NCBI GenBank assembly: GCA_907163375.1
Contig: CAJQUW010011529.1
Location: forward strand, 1 to 64,000
Source of the DNA: Prostheceraeus crozeri
Lineage: Eukaryota > Platyhelminthes > Polycladida > Euryleptidae
DNA length: 64,000 nucleotides
Direction of reading: 5' to 3'
The position numbers and the translations under genes are program-made. Of the stretch, positions 9,060-20,654 are shown one piece after another. Position 1 is the first letter of the stretch; every line of letters starts with the position of its first letter. The notes beneath the pieces were generated by a model. That model was not told the DNA's origin. It saw nothing but the letters and a program-made list of their open reading frames with translations, and searched no databases.

Positions 9060-11641
9060 CTATAGCAGATGCAGAAGAATGTAGGAGACACCCATTTTTT
9101 TTAGGTGACCGACTTCGAAGATGATGGTTCATCGGATCGGCTATGCATGCAACAGCTAAGTGCACACGCCCTCAATTTGGCTGCCGAAGTTGACATGAAA
9201 GGAACAATGCGTGTTGACCCTCCGATTAAATAGAGAATGTATCCATTATAGGGCATATTCAATTATTCGACGCCACTGTCAATGTCTAAATATGTCAAAC
9301 GTCATTTCCATTCACATACATTGACTTGGAAACTGATAACAACGAAGTTTCACATTTAATTTTATTCTTGAACTGATTCGCTATTGGTGTGATAACTCGA
9401 TATTTATATGGTTAAGTAATGCCTGCTCCGCGACGCTGCTTCATAAATATGGCGTATGTAGTGGAGCTTCATACAACGACGGATGACACAGTAGCTGTAG
9501 TTCAACATGAGCAAAGGTGAGCGAAACCACTCCAATCTTAGGGGTAGGCATAAAACACAAGAAGTTTAAGATCCAGCATCAACAAATATGCTTTACGCTC
9601 CTTGTAAAGCCGGTTGCTGCATTATGTTTAAGTAAATTTTCAGTCAAATCAAGCTGTTTGGTTTTTTCAATGCACTTGCAAACATTGCTTCGCTATTCCT
9701 TGGATGTCAAGGTCATCTTTATGTTATATCAATTCAAAAAAGGTCTTTCTTCAAGCGGAATTTACTTTATAAAATATATGTAAAGGCCTGTCTTAATAAA
9801 ACAGATTTCGGTTGAAGAAAAACCTATTCCGAATTGATTCAACCTATACGTGTAAACCAATCGTTGAAATCAATGGACCACGTTCTTTTTGTTATAATTA
9901 TGAAACCTTCTGCTTTGTGCTAGTAATCCCTAGTCAGTATGAACAAGAGTATCATAGCAATATTGAATTGAAATAGGTAGCATAATACTCGTATGCATAT
10001 TATACATTCTAGTCATAGTAGCTCACTATTTTCAATTTGAGGTAGGTATGACAGGGAAAAAGTCAAGGCAGGATGCTCACAGATGTGTCCAGAAATTACT
10101 CCCTAATCCTATTTGAATAAGAATGATGACGAATAATGAGAGCGAGATCCCAAAGGGTCTTTAGCCTATCAGTAATGGGTAAAAATTGATATACGTGGGT
10201 AGCTTGAGAATATGATAGAGAACTTAACTATTCAAAGAAATGAACGTCTGTCGTATCTTCTTTAGTGAGCGTGGTTATAACTGGACCCGAACATAATAAA
10301 TAAAGCATCCCCATGTACACCAATCACACTAGCTTGGGCAAAAGGGCTATAATGACAAAGATACAACATCTACCCAAAATAGATAATTAGGCTAATATCA
10401 CTTTCCACCATCGTATTGGCTTTATAAAAATTAACATAATTTTTAGTTTATTTTAGTACCTCCTATGTCAGAGAATTATTTTCATTACTTCCATCATTAA
10501 TAAAAATGTCAATAAAATGTTGCAGAGTGCTAGTTTGCATGGCATTAGAAGGATGCTCAAATACTTTTACAGTTCTAGCACCAAATTCCTTTGGCACCTG
10601 TAGACCATGTGTTTGGTCCTGCAATGATTCTTATGGTCCTTTCGGAGCCATACTAACTGGTCCTTATATTTGTAATGAAAATACGCATAGGAGTCTAATG
10701 TTGGACAAGTCCGCTTATTTAGGCCAATTCCTGAGAAAAATGATGGAAGTATTTTGCCATCATCAGAGATTAACATGGGAGTGGACCCATTTCCTGACTC
10801 GACTTGAAGCGCATGTATTATGTCTTTGATAAGTTACAGTAGTTGCTTTATGTACATGTAGTCTAAGTTGCATCATCGCTCCTTAGATCAAATACATTTA
10901 GTTAGTTTTACATTACAATCACATTTATTCATGACTGATAATAATCGAGTGACATTAACTTATCAATGATGAGAATTGTAAACAACCGTCAGCTACTTAT
11001 ATTTATGACTGTTTAATTATGTTATCCACTAATCCGCTTATTCACAATTTTCAATGCATTATCACCACTTCACAGAGCATAAAATGTGGATGAGCTAGTT
11101 CAGCGTAAGCAGCTTCAAGTATAAAAAATGAACTAAGCTTTTTCAGGAGCAATAAGGTGATTAATAAAAGACTGTTATCGTATTATCTAAATAAGTGAAA
11201 ATTAAATGCAATTATTCAAAGGACGAATAACTGCCTCCTCTTCTCACTTGAAATTAATTGACAAGCATTAATTGGACTGGCAGAATCATTTTACAGGTCT
11301 CATAATGAAAAGACAGTGCATAAAAGTTTGTCCATTTAGGTGAGAGGACATATCTGTTTCCAGTCTTAATAAGATCAGTTCTAGCACAACAACATTGCGC
11401 TATCTTAGATCTATACCTGAAGGAAGAATTGATTACGCTGGAAAGAGAAAGAAAATACTAAAATATTGTGCTGCACATATGTAAATCACTCTAATTAATA
11501 ATGATCAATAAGTAAATGAATCAATCAATAATTGATGAATGGAGGTCCTCAGTAGGAACTTGGTGTTTCTACCACTGAATTCGTAGAACCTCAGCAAAAT
11601 AAAATTTGAATTTAATTACAGAGTTGACATTGTTTCTTAAA
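9060..11641. other. No identified gene (2.6 kb)
   Basis: AT-rich sequence without recognised domains or repeats. Open frames of 88 codons (9517-9783, +) and 107 codons (10506-10829, +) were examined. Neither shows a known motif or convincing splice sites, so they were not called as genes. Confidence 0.45.
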
Positions 11642-11643
11642 TA

Positions 11644-12415
11644 CAGTTTTTCCGGATAATTCGTCACCCTTTGGAACATGCAAAAATGGCGAATTAACCG
11701 CATAAACATATTTCCGTAATCAGTATCTTCAAAACTCGTGTATTTGTGCATCATGTATTCACAACTGATTCTTTCCCTTTAATCAAAGCAAATTATTTCT
11801 ACAGCTGAAGTCTATTGGCGGATAAACAACCCTTCCTGTAAATACTAGGTAAATGATCAAGATATTGATGTGGCCACACCCGAGCCTTGCAGTCTATATT
11901 TTCATTAGCTATTCCCACAAAATCTTCCATGAATTATTGAATTAGATTATCAAAAGCAATATCTGAAATTTCATTTTACGTTTCTATTGTATAAAGCATC
12001 AGTAAATTGTTTCATTTACTGAAGTTTTTGCACTACTATGTTAGTACAATCATTGCACTAACAAATGATCTTTGCGTGTTCCAATCAAATGTTTGCTATG
12101 AATGTTGAATTTGTTTGCCAGTCTCTTCTACCAAAACTCTTTACAAAATTCCGCTAGAGAGAGAATTTTGTAATATAGCGCTAAAATGGGAATGTGTGCG
12201 ATTTTTAGGTTTCTTGACGAATTAAGCGCAGCGATTACTATGAATATTTGTGATTTGGGGATGGAAAAAAGTGACGAATTACGAATTAAAGGCTTCGAAT
12301 TATCCGTACGTTTTACAATCTGAAACATATGAAACTTATTCGGGGGGGATGGGAAATGTGGAGAATTAAGTGAAATGACGAATTAACCAGGTGTCGAATT
12401 ATCCGGAAAGCACTG
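11644..12415. mobile_element. pogo/Tigger-type MITE (772 bp)
   Basis: The terminal inverted repeats are CAGTTTTTCCGGATAATTCG at the left and the reverse complement of CAGTGCTTTCCGGATAATTC at the right, flanked by TA on both sides (11642-11643, 12416-12417). CAGT starts with an internal CCGGATAATTCG are typical of pogo/Tigger elements in the Tc1/mariner superfamily. The motif CGAATTA / TAATTCG is repeated several more times inside both ends (12216-12305 and 12361-12402). No transposase is present. Confidence 0.82.
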
Positions 12416-12417
12416 TA

Positions 12418-13032
12418 TATGGCAGAGTAACTATCGATTGAAACGCATCTCGGGTATTTGAAAGAAGACAAGAATCCAGGCAGTAGTAATGTCATTCATC
12501 ATTATTCAATCAATAAACTTTAATTCGCTGTAGATGTATATGCTCTGATCTTTGTAAAAAAAATCTACTTTTCACAATTATTCAAAAGCATTGCTAAGAC
12601 CAAATCGAAAGTCATTTCTTCATTAACATTTGCATTGAAATTACGTGGTAGATCAAAGTATATTGAGTCAAATCAAAATGATGGCGACATATTTTTAGCA
12701 TATTTTTGATATGAAATTTGCTAGTTTTGGTTGCAGCAACACAACTTCAATATTCATGATGTGGGCATTCGTAGTTTCTAAAGTAATGAAGTCACTGTTT
12801 GTTCTACTAGGAATAAGTATAATTAAGACGAATGTTAATATATAGCATGCGATAATTTAAAGCATAGCATATGCGACATTCTATGAATGAAACAAAATTT
12901 CATAGTGATTGATCTAGGGAAATGTGAAAGTTTTCGAATATTTAGACATATTGTCAGCGGTGCACTTTTTGATCACTTTGAATGTGCTCAACAAACAGGG
13001 GCAGTCTCTCAATTAGTTGCTTCTTATCCTTT
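12418..13032. other. No identified feature
   Basis: AT-rich sequence between the Tigger-type MITE and the large foldback element. A 64-codon frame (12887-13081) crosses into the foldback arm and is not considered a gene. Confidence 0.5.
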
Positions 13033-13368
13033 TAGTCCGGGAGCCAGCGTGAAGTTGTGCAGGGAACGAGGTAGTACATAAAACTTTCACATAGCATAGT
13101 ACACCTCTAACCTACTGCAAAACTTCGCGTCTGCCGGATCAGATCATTTGCTTTTCAGAAATAGAGAGGATAACAAAATCCTATGTATTTCCAGTGGTAA
13201 AATTGTGACATTTAAGGTGTTGACTCCATTTTTTCGAATTTTTCCTCATAAAAGTTACACAAATTGGTATTTTGTTGAACTGGTTATTACAGAAATCATC
13301 TACAGATCATGATCTTTCAAATGAGTTATCATTCAGTGACAGAGGATGAAGTAAAGTGTACAAACAGA

Positions 13369-13455
13369 CACTTTTCGTTGGTGTAACTGCAAATTTTAAC
13401 ATAGAAATTTCAGGAAAATTGTTGATATACTTTAACGAAAAGTGTCTGTTTGTAA
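13369..13455. repeat. 87-bp hairpin insertion in left arm
   Basis: The left arm reads CAAACAGA, then about 87 bp, then TGTCGTTG. The right arm has the two joined (about 19150-19165), giving a precise empty site. The extra DNA begins CACTTTTCGTT and ends AACGAAAAGTGTCTGTTTG, so with its flank it forms an inverted repeat. It is either a tiny MITE or a templated hairpin created after the arms were made. Confidence 0.7.
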
Positions 13456-13810
13456 TGTCGTTGAAGTTAGCACCAACTTCAACACCAACTTTTTGAATAG
13501 AGTTTGTACAGAATAGGAAACCACATGTTTAGGTACTACTGATGACGCAGAGTTTGTACAGCCAAAAAGTTTTCCAAAATTCGAACTCTTTCACCTTCAA
13601 AATTCAAATTTAAATTCGAAAAATTGGTGCAAGTATTGGTGCTACTTGGTTAGCGAGTTTGTACAGCATTCCGATGGAAAAATTTAGATACAAGAGCAAA
13701 AACCTGAGTTTGTACAGCAACTTCCAGCACTTTCCTTACACGAACAACCGGAAAAAACCGCCAACAACCGATTTTTTCAAAAAATGATAAGATTTTCCAG
13801 AAAAGTTCTT

Positions 13811-15025
13811 GGTGCTACATGGAAAATGAGTTTGTACAGTGCTCTAACCGGTGGAAGAGTGTTCTACTAATCCAGTCTGAGTTTGAACACACACTTCTCC
13901 GACACTCCAGCACTCCTACGACCGGTAAATACCGGTTATTGTACAGTAACTACAAGAATACTGCCCATTTATGAACAAATCAATTGGTGCTACATGGAAA
14001 ATGAGTTTGTACAGTGCTCTAACCGGTGGAAGAGTGTTCTACTAATCGAGTCTGAGTTTGAACACACACTTCTCCGACACTCCAGCACTCCTACGACCGG
14101 TAAATACCGGTTATTGTACAGTAACTACAAGAATACTGCCCATTTATGAACAAATCAATTGGTGCTACATGGAAAATGAGTTTGTACAGTGCTCTAACCG
14201 GTGGAAGAGTGTTCTACTAATCGAGTCTGAGTTTGAACACACACTTCTCCGACACTCCAGCACTCCTACGACCGGTAAATACCGGTTATTGTACAGTAAC
14301 TACAAGAATACTGCCCATTTATGAACAAATCAATTGGTGCTACATGGAAAATGAGTTTGTACAGTGCTCTAACCGGTGGAAGAGTGTTCTACTAATCGAG
14401 TCTGAGTTTGAACACACACTTCTCCGACACTCCAGCACTCCTACGACCGGTAAATACCGGTTATTGTACAGTAACTACAAGAATACTGCCCATTTATGAA
14501 CAAATCAATTGGTGCTACATGGAAAATGAGTTTGTACAGTGCTCTAACCGGTGGAAGAGTGTTCTACTAATCGAGTCTGAGTTTGAACACACACTTCTCC
14601 GACACTCCAGCACTCCTACGACCGGTAAATACCGGTTATTGTACAGTAACTACAAGAATACTGCCCATTTATGAACAAATCAATTGGTGCTACATGGAAA
14701 ATGAGTTTGTACAGTGCTCTAACCGGTGGAAGAGTGTTCTACTAATCGAGTCTGAGTTTGAACACACACTTCTCCGACACTCCAGCACTCCTACGACCGG
14801 TAAATACCGGTTATTGTACAGTAACTACAAGAATACTGCCCATTTATGAACAAATCAATTGGTGCTACATGGAAAATGAGTTTGTACAGTGCTCTAACCG
14901 GTGGAAGAGTGTTCTACTAATCGAGTCTGAGTTTGAACACACACTTCTCCGACACTCCAGCACTCCTACGACCGGTAAATACCGGTTATTGTACAGTAAC
15001 TACAAGAATACTGCCCATTTATGAA
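13811..15025 (+). repeat. 175-bp tandem array, left arm (~7 copies)
   Basis: Units start at 13811, 13986, 14161, 14336, 14511, 14686 and 14861, exactly 175 bp apart. The last is about ten bases short. Each holds GGTGCTACATGG, GAGTTTGTACAG, GAGTTTGAACACAC and a palindromic ACCGGTAAATACCGGT. Copies two to six look identical. The first differs by reading TCCAGTCTG instead of TCGAGTCTG. An 88-codon open frame recurs in every unit but overlaps itself from unit to unit. Because 175 is not a multiple of three, it is a repeat artefact and not a gene. Confidence 0.95.
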
Positions 15026-15262
15026 ATGGAATTAAAGTTTCTCTTTGTTGGCCGTCAAAGTAGGTGACTTCAAAATCTGTTTTACCTCGTGATTGGGATG
15101 AATACGACATGGTTTGGGTGTTGTTGCAACTAAGTACGTTTTCATATAGTGTTACGAATTTAAATTCCGATGATAGGTTGGGAATGTAGTATGAAATGAC
15201 GGTGATGTATTTCGCTCCTATCTTTGTAATAGAACAACTGATCTTTACAAGAAATTCCTAAG
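14998..15262 (-). pseudogene. Coding-like remnant, unknown protein
   Basis: On the minus strand an 88-codon frame without an early Met runs from a stop near 15262 into the tandem array. It contains FVTLYENVLSCNNTQTM and FEVTYFDGQQRETLIPF. A second minus-strand frame just upstream (15273-15581) contains VSGRHVRLEVAPKRN. The amino-acid composition looks more protein-like than the surrounding frames. The two pieces could be exons or a frameshifted remnant of one protein carried in the foldback centre. I do not recognise the family. At the other inner border (about 17830-17850, plus strand) a short frame reads SYFDGQ, hinting at an inverted partial copy. Confidence 0.3.
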
Positions 15263-15509
15263 TGCCCAATCGCTACCTAGAATAGACATTTTCACATATA
15301 GAAGTGGGTCTTGGTCTATTTGTGGTTACAGAATTGATGTAGTTCATTATTTCGATAGATGTTGATATGAGATAAAAATGGGAAGTGTTTATATGGTCAG
15401 TTGATATATTTATCCCGTTATTCCGCTTTGGAGCTACTTCCAAGCGGACGTGTCTACCGCTTACACGAAAAAATGGTATCACATCTACTTTGGCCACGAC
15501 TAAAAGTGC

Positions 15510-15581
15510 TTGAGTGCGACAAATTTTTTTCTGCAGTTCGACCGTAGGTTGAACTGCAGAAAAAAAATTTGTTGCGCTCAA
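15510..15581. repeat. Short foldback hairpin
   Basis: TTGAGTGCGACAAATTTTTT (15510 on) is mirrored by AAATTTGTTGCGCTCAA ending at 15581. The arms are about 34 bp with a few mismatches, and the loop is only a few bases around GTA. It sits at the start of the minus-strand frame described at 15273-15581, and both strands therefore begin with the same peptide. Confidence 0.75.
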
Positions 15582-16635
15582 AATAATTCTATCTTGGTGG
15601 TAAATTTTTGCGACAGATCTCCAACGAGTAATGTTTTCAATTCAACACATGCATTAATTAACTCGCTATTAGTAAGAGTCTATGCTACTCGATTAATTTG
15701 GTTGCTGTAGGCCTACCTATTAGCCTTTTGCTGCATGAATTATTTTCAAAATTAAAGTTTTTTTGCTGAAGATGAAAAAGCAATTCAATCTCTTGACAGC
15801 GTTGTACTTTTTATTTAGTCTAACTGGTTCCCAATTGTGATTGGCTTACTTCATTTTCATTGCTATGGAAATTAAGTATTTAGTTATTCACTAATGAATT
15901 ATTCAAAGTTGTTCTTTATAATTCAATGAAATCAAGAACACATTGCCATTGTATTTGTTACACAGATCACTGCAGGATCAATTATATCCAAATATGTGAT
16001 GACGTCTTCACGACAAGAATATGATGTACATCGAAAGAGCTGATTCAATAAGATGTCCATTTGCTGTTGCTAAAAATATAGTATTGACACTGTTGAACAT
16101 TGCCTCAGTTCCCTCGAATATCAGGTGACATGCTCTTCAGACAATCTATCTGTCGATGCGCGTATTGGATGTGACGTGCTTTTTTAATTGCTAGCAGCGG
16201 CTGTGAAGAAATATGTTCGTTAAATGAAAGGACAAATGAAAGACGCTTGCGTCACTATGGAGGCTAAGTGCCAGATGATGTATTTACATGGACGAGCCTA
16301 TCCGAATTATAGGCCAAACTCCTTGCTAGAAGAGACTTTTAGCTTCATAACTGAATACCCGAGTTCCATAAGCGGACAGATTGAATAATCTAACTGATAT
16401 TCAGTTGCAATTCTCATGTGAAACTTAGCGATATCATATAGGCGAGTTGTAAGTGATTGCAGGAGATAAATATATCAACTGACCATCACCTGACCATTGA
16501 CAGTCATTTGTCAGACAAAGAGCTGACTAAGGTGAACTAGTGAGGTCTCCAAAATCTTTCTCCGAACTTCATCTCAGCTTATGGTCGAACTATAGAAAAC
16601 TTTGTTGTGTACAAAAGCACTTTTAATCATCACTG

Positions 16636-17088
16636 CACTAGGTGACATGCCACGCTCAATCACGCGTAACTAATTACACATGACCCCAAACATCCGTGGC
16701 TATGCGGGATATTGCTGCAATATAAGTTATATAAGTTAGTATAGTTGGCAGTCCTGTTATAGACTTTGCGTCTCATGTGTCTGCATGTATCAGAGGCTAA
16801 ACAATGTGATAGGACCTCAATTTCATGCTCAGGGAAGACAGAAAATGCTTAGCGGTTTATCCGTGGTTCAAGCGGCAACGCAGACAACCGTAGACGACGC
16901 GCAAATTATAAACGCTCGCCCGCAGTATTCATAAACATTTCCCATGTTTTAACAGCATCAGATCAAGTGATTTCTGACTCTTAGTGCAGCGCGTATGTAC
17001 GCGGGTAGAAGAATAGAATGTCTTTAACCACGGATGTTTGGGGTGTTCCGTAATTACGCGTGAATCACGCGTGGCATGTCACCTAGTG
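16636..17088. mobile_element. Nested 453-bp TIR element, CACTA-like ends
   Basis: The left end CACTAGGTGACATGCCACGC and the right end GTGGCATGTCACCTAGTG are inverted. The similarity continues inward for about 63 bp to CCCCAAACATCCGTGG. The ends begin CACTAG and finish CTAGTG, as in CACTA/EnSpm elements, but no matching 3-bp target duplication is visible (left flank CTG, right flank TAT), so the family is tentative. No protein is encoded. Confidence 0.72.
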
Positions 17089-17952
17089 TATCCCGACCAT
17101 TTCCTATTGCATTTTAAAAACTTTATCGCTTGGTCACATTGTTGGTCATTAACGGTTCATCGCATAGGCTATACGCAAGCCTGCACAATTCTTACTTTTA
17201 TACCTTTGATTGTTCTCCGGATTTTACTAATACCTTAAATTCACATATGTAGACCAACTTTTTTCCCTTTGTATTCTACGGATTCCATTGTTTCGTCCTA
17301 TCAGCTAGACTATGGGCAAGTATATGCAGTTTTTACATTTATTATACCTTCGATTGTTTTTCAGATATTAGTGATGAATTGCAAGTAACACGTACAATCA
17401 AGATTGTTGTTTTTTGCCATGATTTTTAAGTGCACTTGTAATTGCTTTATTAAACTACAATTTGTTGACACAACTTAGTACAGGCATTTTCAGCGATGTT
17501 CCTCTTTTCTATATCTTTTACATGTAGTTGTTTTTCTATATGCGTTTCGGACTGTCCGATCATTATCGTATTTAAGATATTCGTCCTTCATTGCGTAAAT
17601 GTCGCAAGTCATTTTTATCCTATCTGACCTTTCTATGCTGTGCTTCCTACTGCAATAGAGTATGTAAAAATTGAGAGCTCGATATTCATCTGTCGTCCTC
17701 CCATGTCAGCATTTGGATTTGGTGCAGCTATTCATTTTTGGAGTACCGCCTCCATTAAGCTTTCCACACGTGACCTTCATGATGTACATGGCCCCTTTTT
17801 CCAGAGTTTTGTGCACCATTCTCAGTAGATTTCATATTTTGATGGACAATAACATTTCTTGAAACAAAACATTGTTTTAATTGTCGTTTCACTGGTCATA
17901 GTTAGCGATTCAACAGACAATTCAATTTTGAAACAAAACCATCGAATAGCTG

Positions 17953-18797
17953 TTGTAGTTACTGTATAATAACCGGTATTTACCGGTCGTAGGAGTGCTG
18001 GAGTGTCGGAGAAGTGTGTGTTCAAACTCAGACTGGATTAGTAGAACACTCTTCCACCGGTTAGAGCACTGTACAAACTCATTTTCCATGTAGCACCAAT
18101 TGATTTGTTCATAAATGGGCAGTATTCTTGTAGTTACTGTACAATAACCGGTATTTACCGGTCGTAGGAGTGCTGGAGTGTCGGAGAAGTGTGTGTTCAA
18201 ACTCAGACTCGATTAGTAGAACACTCTTCCACCGGTTAGAGCACTGTACAAACTCATTTTCCATGTAGCACCAATTGATTTGTTCATAAATGGGCAGTAT
18301 TCTTGTAGTTACTGTACAATAACCGGTATTTACCGGTCGTAGGAGTGCAGGAGTGTCGGAGAAGTGTGTGTTCAAACTCAGACTCGATTAGTAGAACACT
18401 CTTCCACCGGTTAGAGCACTGTACAAACTCATTTTCCATGTAGCACCAATTGATTTGTTCATAAATGGGCAGTATTCTTGTAGTTACTGTACAATAACCG
18501 GTATTTACCGGTCGTAGGAGTGCTGGAGTGTCGGAGAAGTGTGTGTTCAAACTCAGACTCGATTAGTAGAACACTCTTCCACCGGTTAGAGCACTGTACA
18601 AACTCATTTTCCATGTAGCACCAATTGATTTGTTCATAAATGGGCAGTATTCTTGTAGTTACTGTACAATAACCGGTATTTACCGGTCGTAGGAGTGCAG
18701 GAGTGTCGGAGAAGTGTGTGTTCAAACTCAGACTGGATTAGTAGAACACTCTTCCACCGGTTAGAGCACTGTACAAACTCATTTTCCATGTAGCACC
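17953..18797 (-). repeat. 175-bp tandem array, right arm (~4.8 copies)
   Basis: This is the inverted counterpart of the left array. Unit ends (GTAGCACC) fall at 18097, 18272, 18447, 18622 and 18797, spacing 175. Two copies (about 18345 and 18695) read GTGCAGG where the others, and all left-arm copies, read GTGCTGG. The outermost copy shares the TCCAGTCTG variant with the outermost left copy. Confidence 0.95.
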
Positions 18798-19490
18798 AAG
18801 AACTTTTCTGGAAAATCTTATCATTTTTTGAAAAAAAATCGGTTTTTGGCGGTTTTTTCCGGTTGTTCGTGTAAGGAAAGTGCTGGAAGTTGCTGTACAA
18901 ACTCAGGTTTTTGCTCTTGTATCTAAATTTTTCCATCGGAATGCTGTACAAACTCGCTAACCAAGTAGCACCAATACTTGCACCAATTTTTCGAATTTAA
19001 ATTTGAATTTTGAAGGTGAAAGAGTTCGAATTTTGGAAAACTTTTTGGCTGTACAAACTCTGCGTCATCAGTAGTACCTAAACATGTGGTTTCCTATTCT
19101 GTACAAACTCTATTCAAAAAGTTGGTGTTGAAGTTGGTGCTAACTTCAACGACATCTGTTTGTACACTTTACTTCATCCTCTGTCACTGAATGATAACTC
19201 ATTTGAAAGATCATGATCCATAGATGATTTCTATAATAACCAGTTCAACAAAATACCAATTTGTGTAACTTTTATGAGCAAAAATTCGAAAATATGGAGT
19301 CAACACCTTAAATGTCACAATTTTACCACTGAAAATACATAGGATTTTGTTATCCTCTCTATTTCTGAAAAGCAAATGATCTGATCCGGCAGACGCGAAG
19401 TTTTGCAGTAGGTTAGAGGTGTACTATGCTATGTGAAAGTTTTATGTACTACCTCGTTCCCTGCACAACTTTACGCTGGCTCCCGGACTA

Positions 19491-20654
19491 TTTCTCCATC
19501 GTTGACTTCATTTGGAGATATCTTCCAGCATTATACTCCAAATCTCCAGCTCGCTCTTGCTCTTCCTTTTCATCGGCACAAAGATTCTCCATTTCAAGCT
19601 GCTTTACAAACGTTGTCTTTCCACCTTTAAATCAAGATTCTATTCATTTCGATGGTGCCCCTAACCTGTGGTGGTTTGATTTTACGCACATTTTATGCTT
19701 TTGATCGTCTGATTTATTCACCACTCGAACATTTTCGCTCCGGAGGTCAACTTCTATTTTCGACCCAGAGCTCAGAATGGTTAATCATTATCTACCTAAC
19801 CCTTCCGCCGAAAGCCCTAAGTCATAACGACATAATAGCATAAGACATCGGTTTCAAATCTTATAGAAAAAATATCTTATCAATTTTGCATTTTACATCA
19901 TTTAATATTGAACTAAAATACGTAAAGGTAAATACATTTGGACCTTGAGAATCATCATGCTGGTTCAAGCTTACATAATTTCTTGAGTATAATCCCCATT
20001 TCTTCTTTATATATCTTCCTGATATTGCAGGATCTTTGGCAAAGAGCATAGAATTTAGGGAGAAGGTTCTGTGGAGGCTGGAACTAATACACCGTTCTCT
20101 CAGTAGTTTCGTTGCTTCGTTATTTACTTAACAACGGTGTGTTAAGGCTGAACTTCATTATCAATCTACGGGTGGACGTTAAAAGGCACCTTTCTTAATT
20201 GTTTCCTTAAAAAATTGATAAAGAAATGAATAACTTTGAAATTGATCCTCAGAAAATTGATTATTGGTCAATGTAAAGCTACATTTAAATTAAGGTGAAC
20301 TAAATTTCAAAGTTAAGCAATTAGTCTAAATGCAATGTAAATATGGTCGAATGTCTAAAAGTATTCTGACAACAATATTAAGTAAATTTTCATCTGATTG
20401 CAATGCATATACATACCGTATGTATTGGAGTCAAACATGATTGATAAATTGATGACATGTGATTTCATTCAGTGTGCAGTTGTTCATTTTACACATCCGT
20501 GTAAAGCGTTAGTCAACTGAACGTGAAATATTAGATGAATCGATGCAAATAAGTCAGTACGCCTGTGAAAAGTCACTCGGAACTCGCAGAATTGAACATG
20601 TTCATTCAGCGATCAATCAGTGTCAAAGATTATTATTCATGAATTATGTGTTGA
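19491..20654. other. No identified gene
   Basis: Flank of the foldback element. Two open frames in the same phase (19433-19630 and 19652-19843) are separated by one stop, but neither shows a recognisable motif and the first starts inside the foldback arm. Beyond 19860 the sequence is AT-rich with nothing recognised. Confidence 0.4.

Larger units (their letters stand above)
13033..19490. mobile_element. 6.46-kb foldback element with satellite arms
   Basis: The outer ends are inverted copies starting TAGTCCGGGAGCCAGCGTG (13033) and ending with its complement at 19490. Each arm has an outer unique part (about 690-780 bp) and an inner tandem array of a 175-bp unit (13811-15025 and 17953-18797). 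The arms are nearly identical by eye. They enclose a 2.9-kb centre (15026-17952). The 12-bp word GAGTTTGTACAG occurs 11 times in the left arm and 9 times in the right, always pointing the same way relative to the element. Flanks share only TTT, so the target duplication is unclear. Foldback elements with tandem repeats in their inverted arms are known in Drosophila and sea urchins. No transposase was recognised in the centre. Confidence 0.85.

Noticed and set aside
10506-10829. 107-codon Cys-rich open frame
   Set aside because: It has an ATG and stop but no recognisable domain, signal peptide pattern or regular Cys spacing, and a competing frame on the opposite strand is nearly as long; support is too weak for a gene call.
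13883-15024. Six identical 88-codon open frames in the left array (and similar ones in the right)
   Set aside because: They arise from a 175-bp repeat whose length is not a multiple of three; each overlaps the next and has no known motif, so they are repeat artefacts.
13811-18797. Tandem arrays as a CRISPR array
   Set aside because: The whole 175-bp unit is conserved with no variable spacers, the DNA is eukaryotic, and the arrays are arms of an inverted structure.
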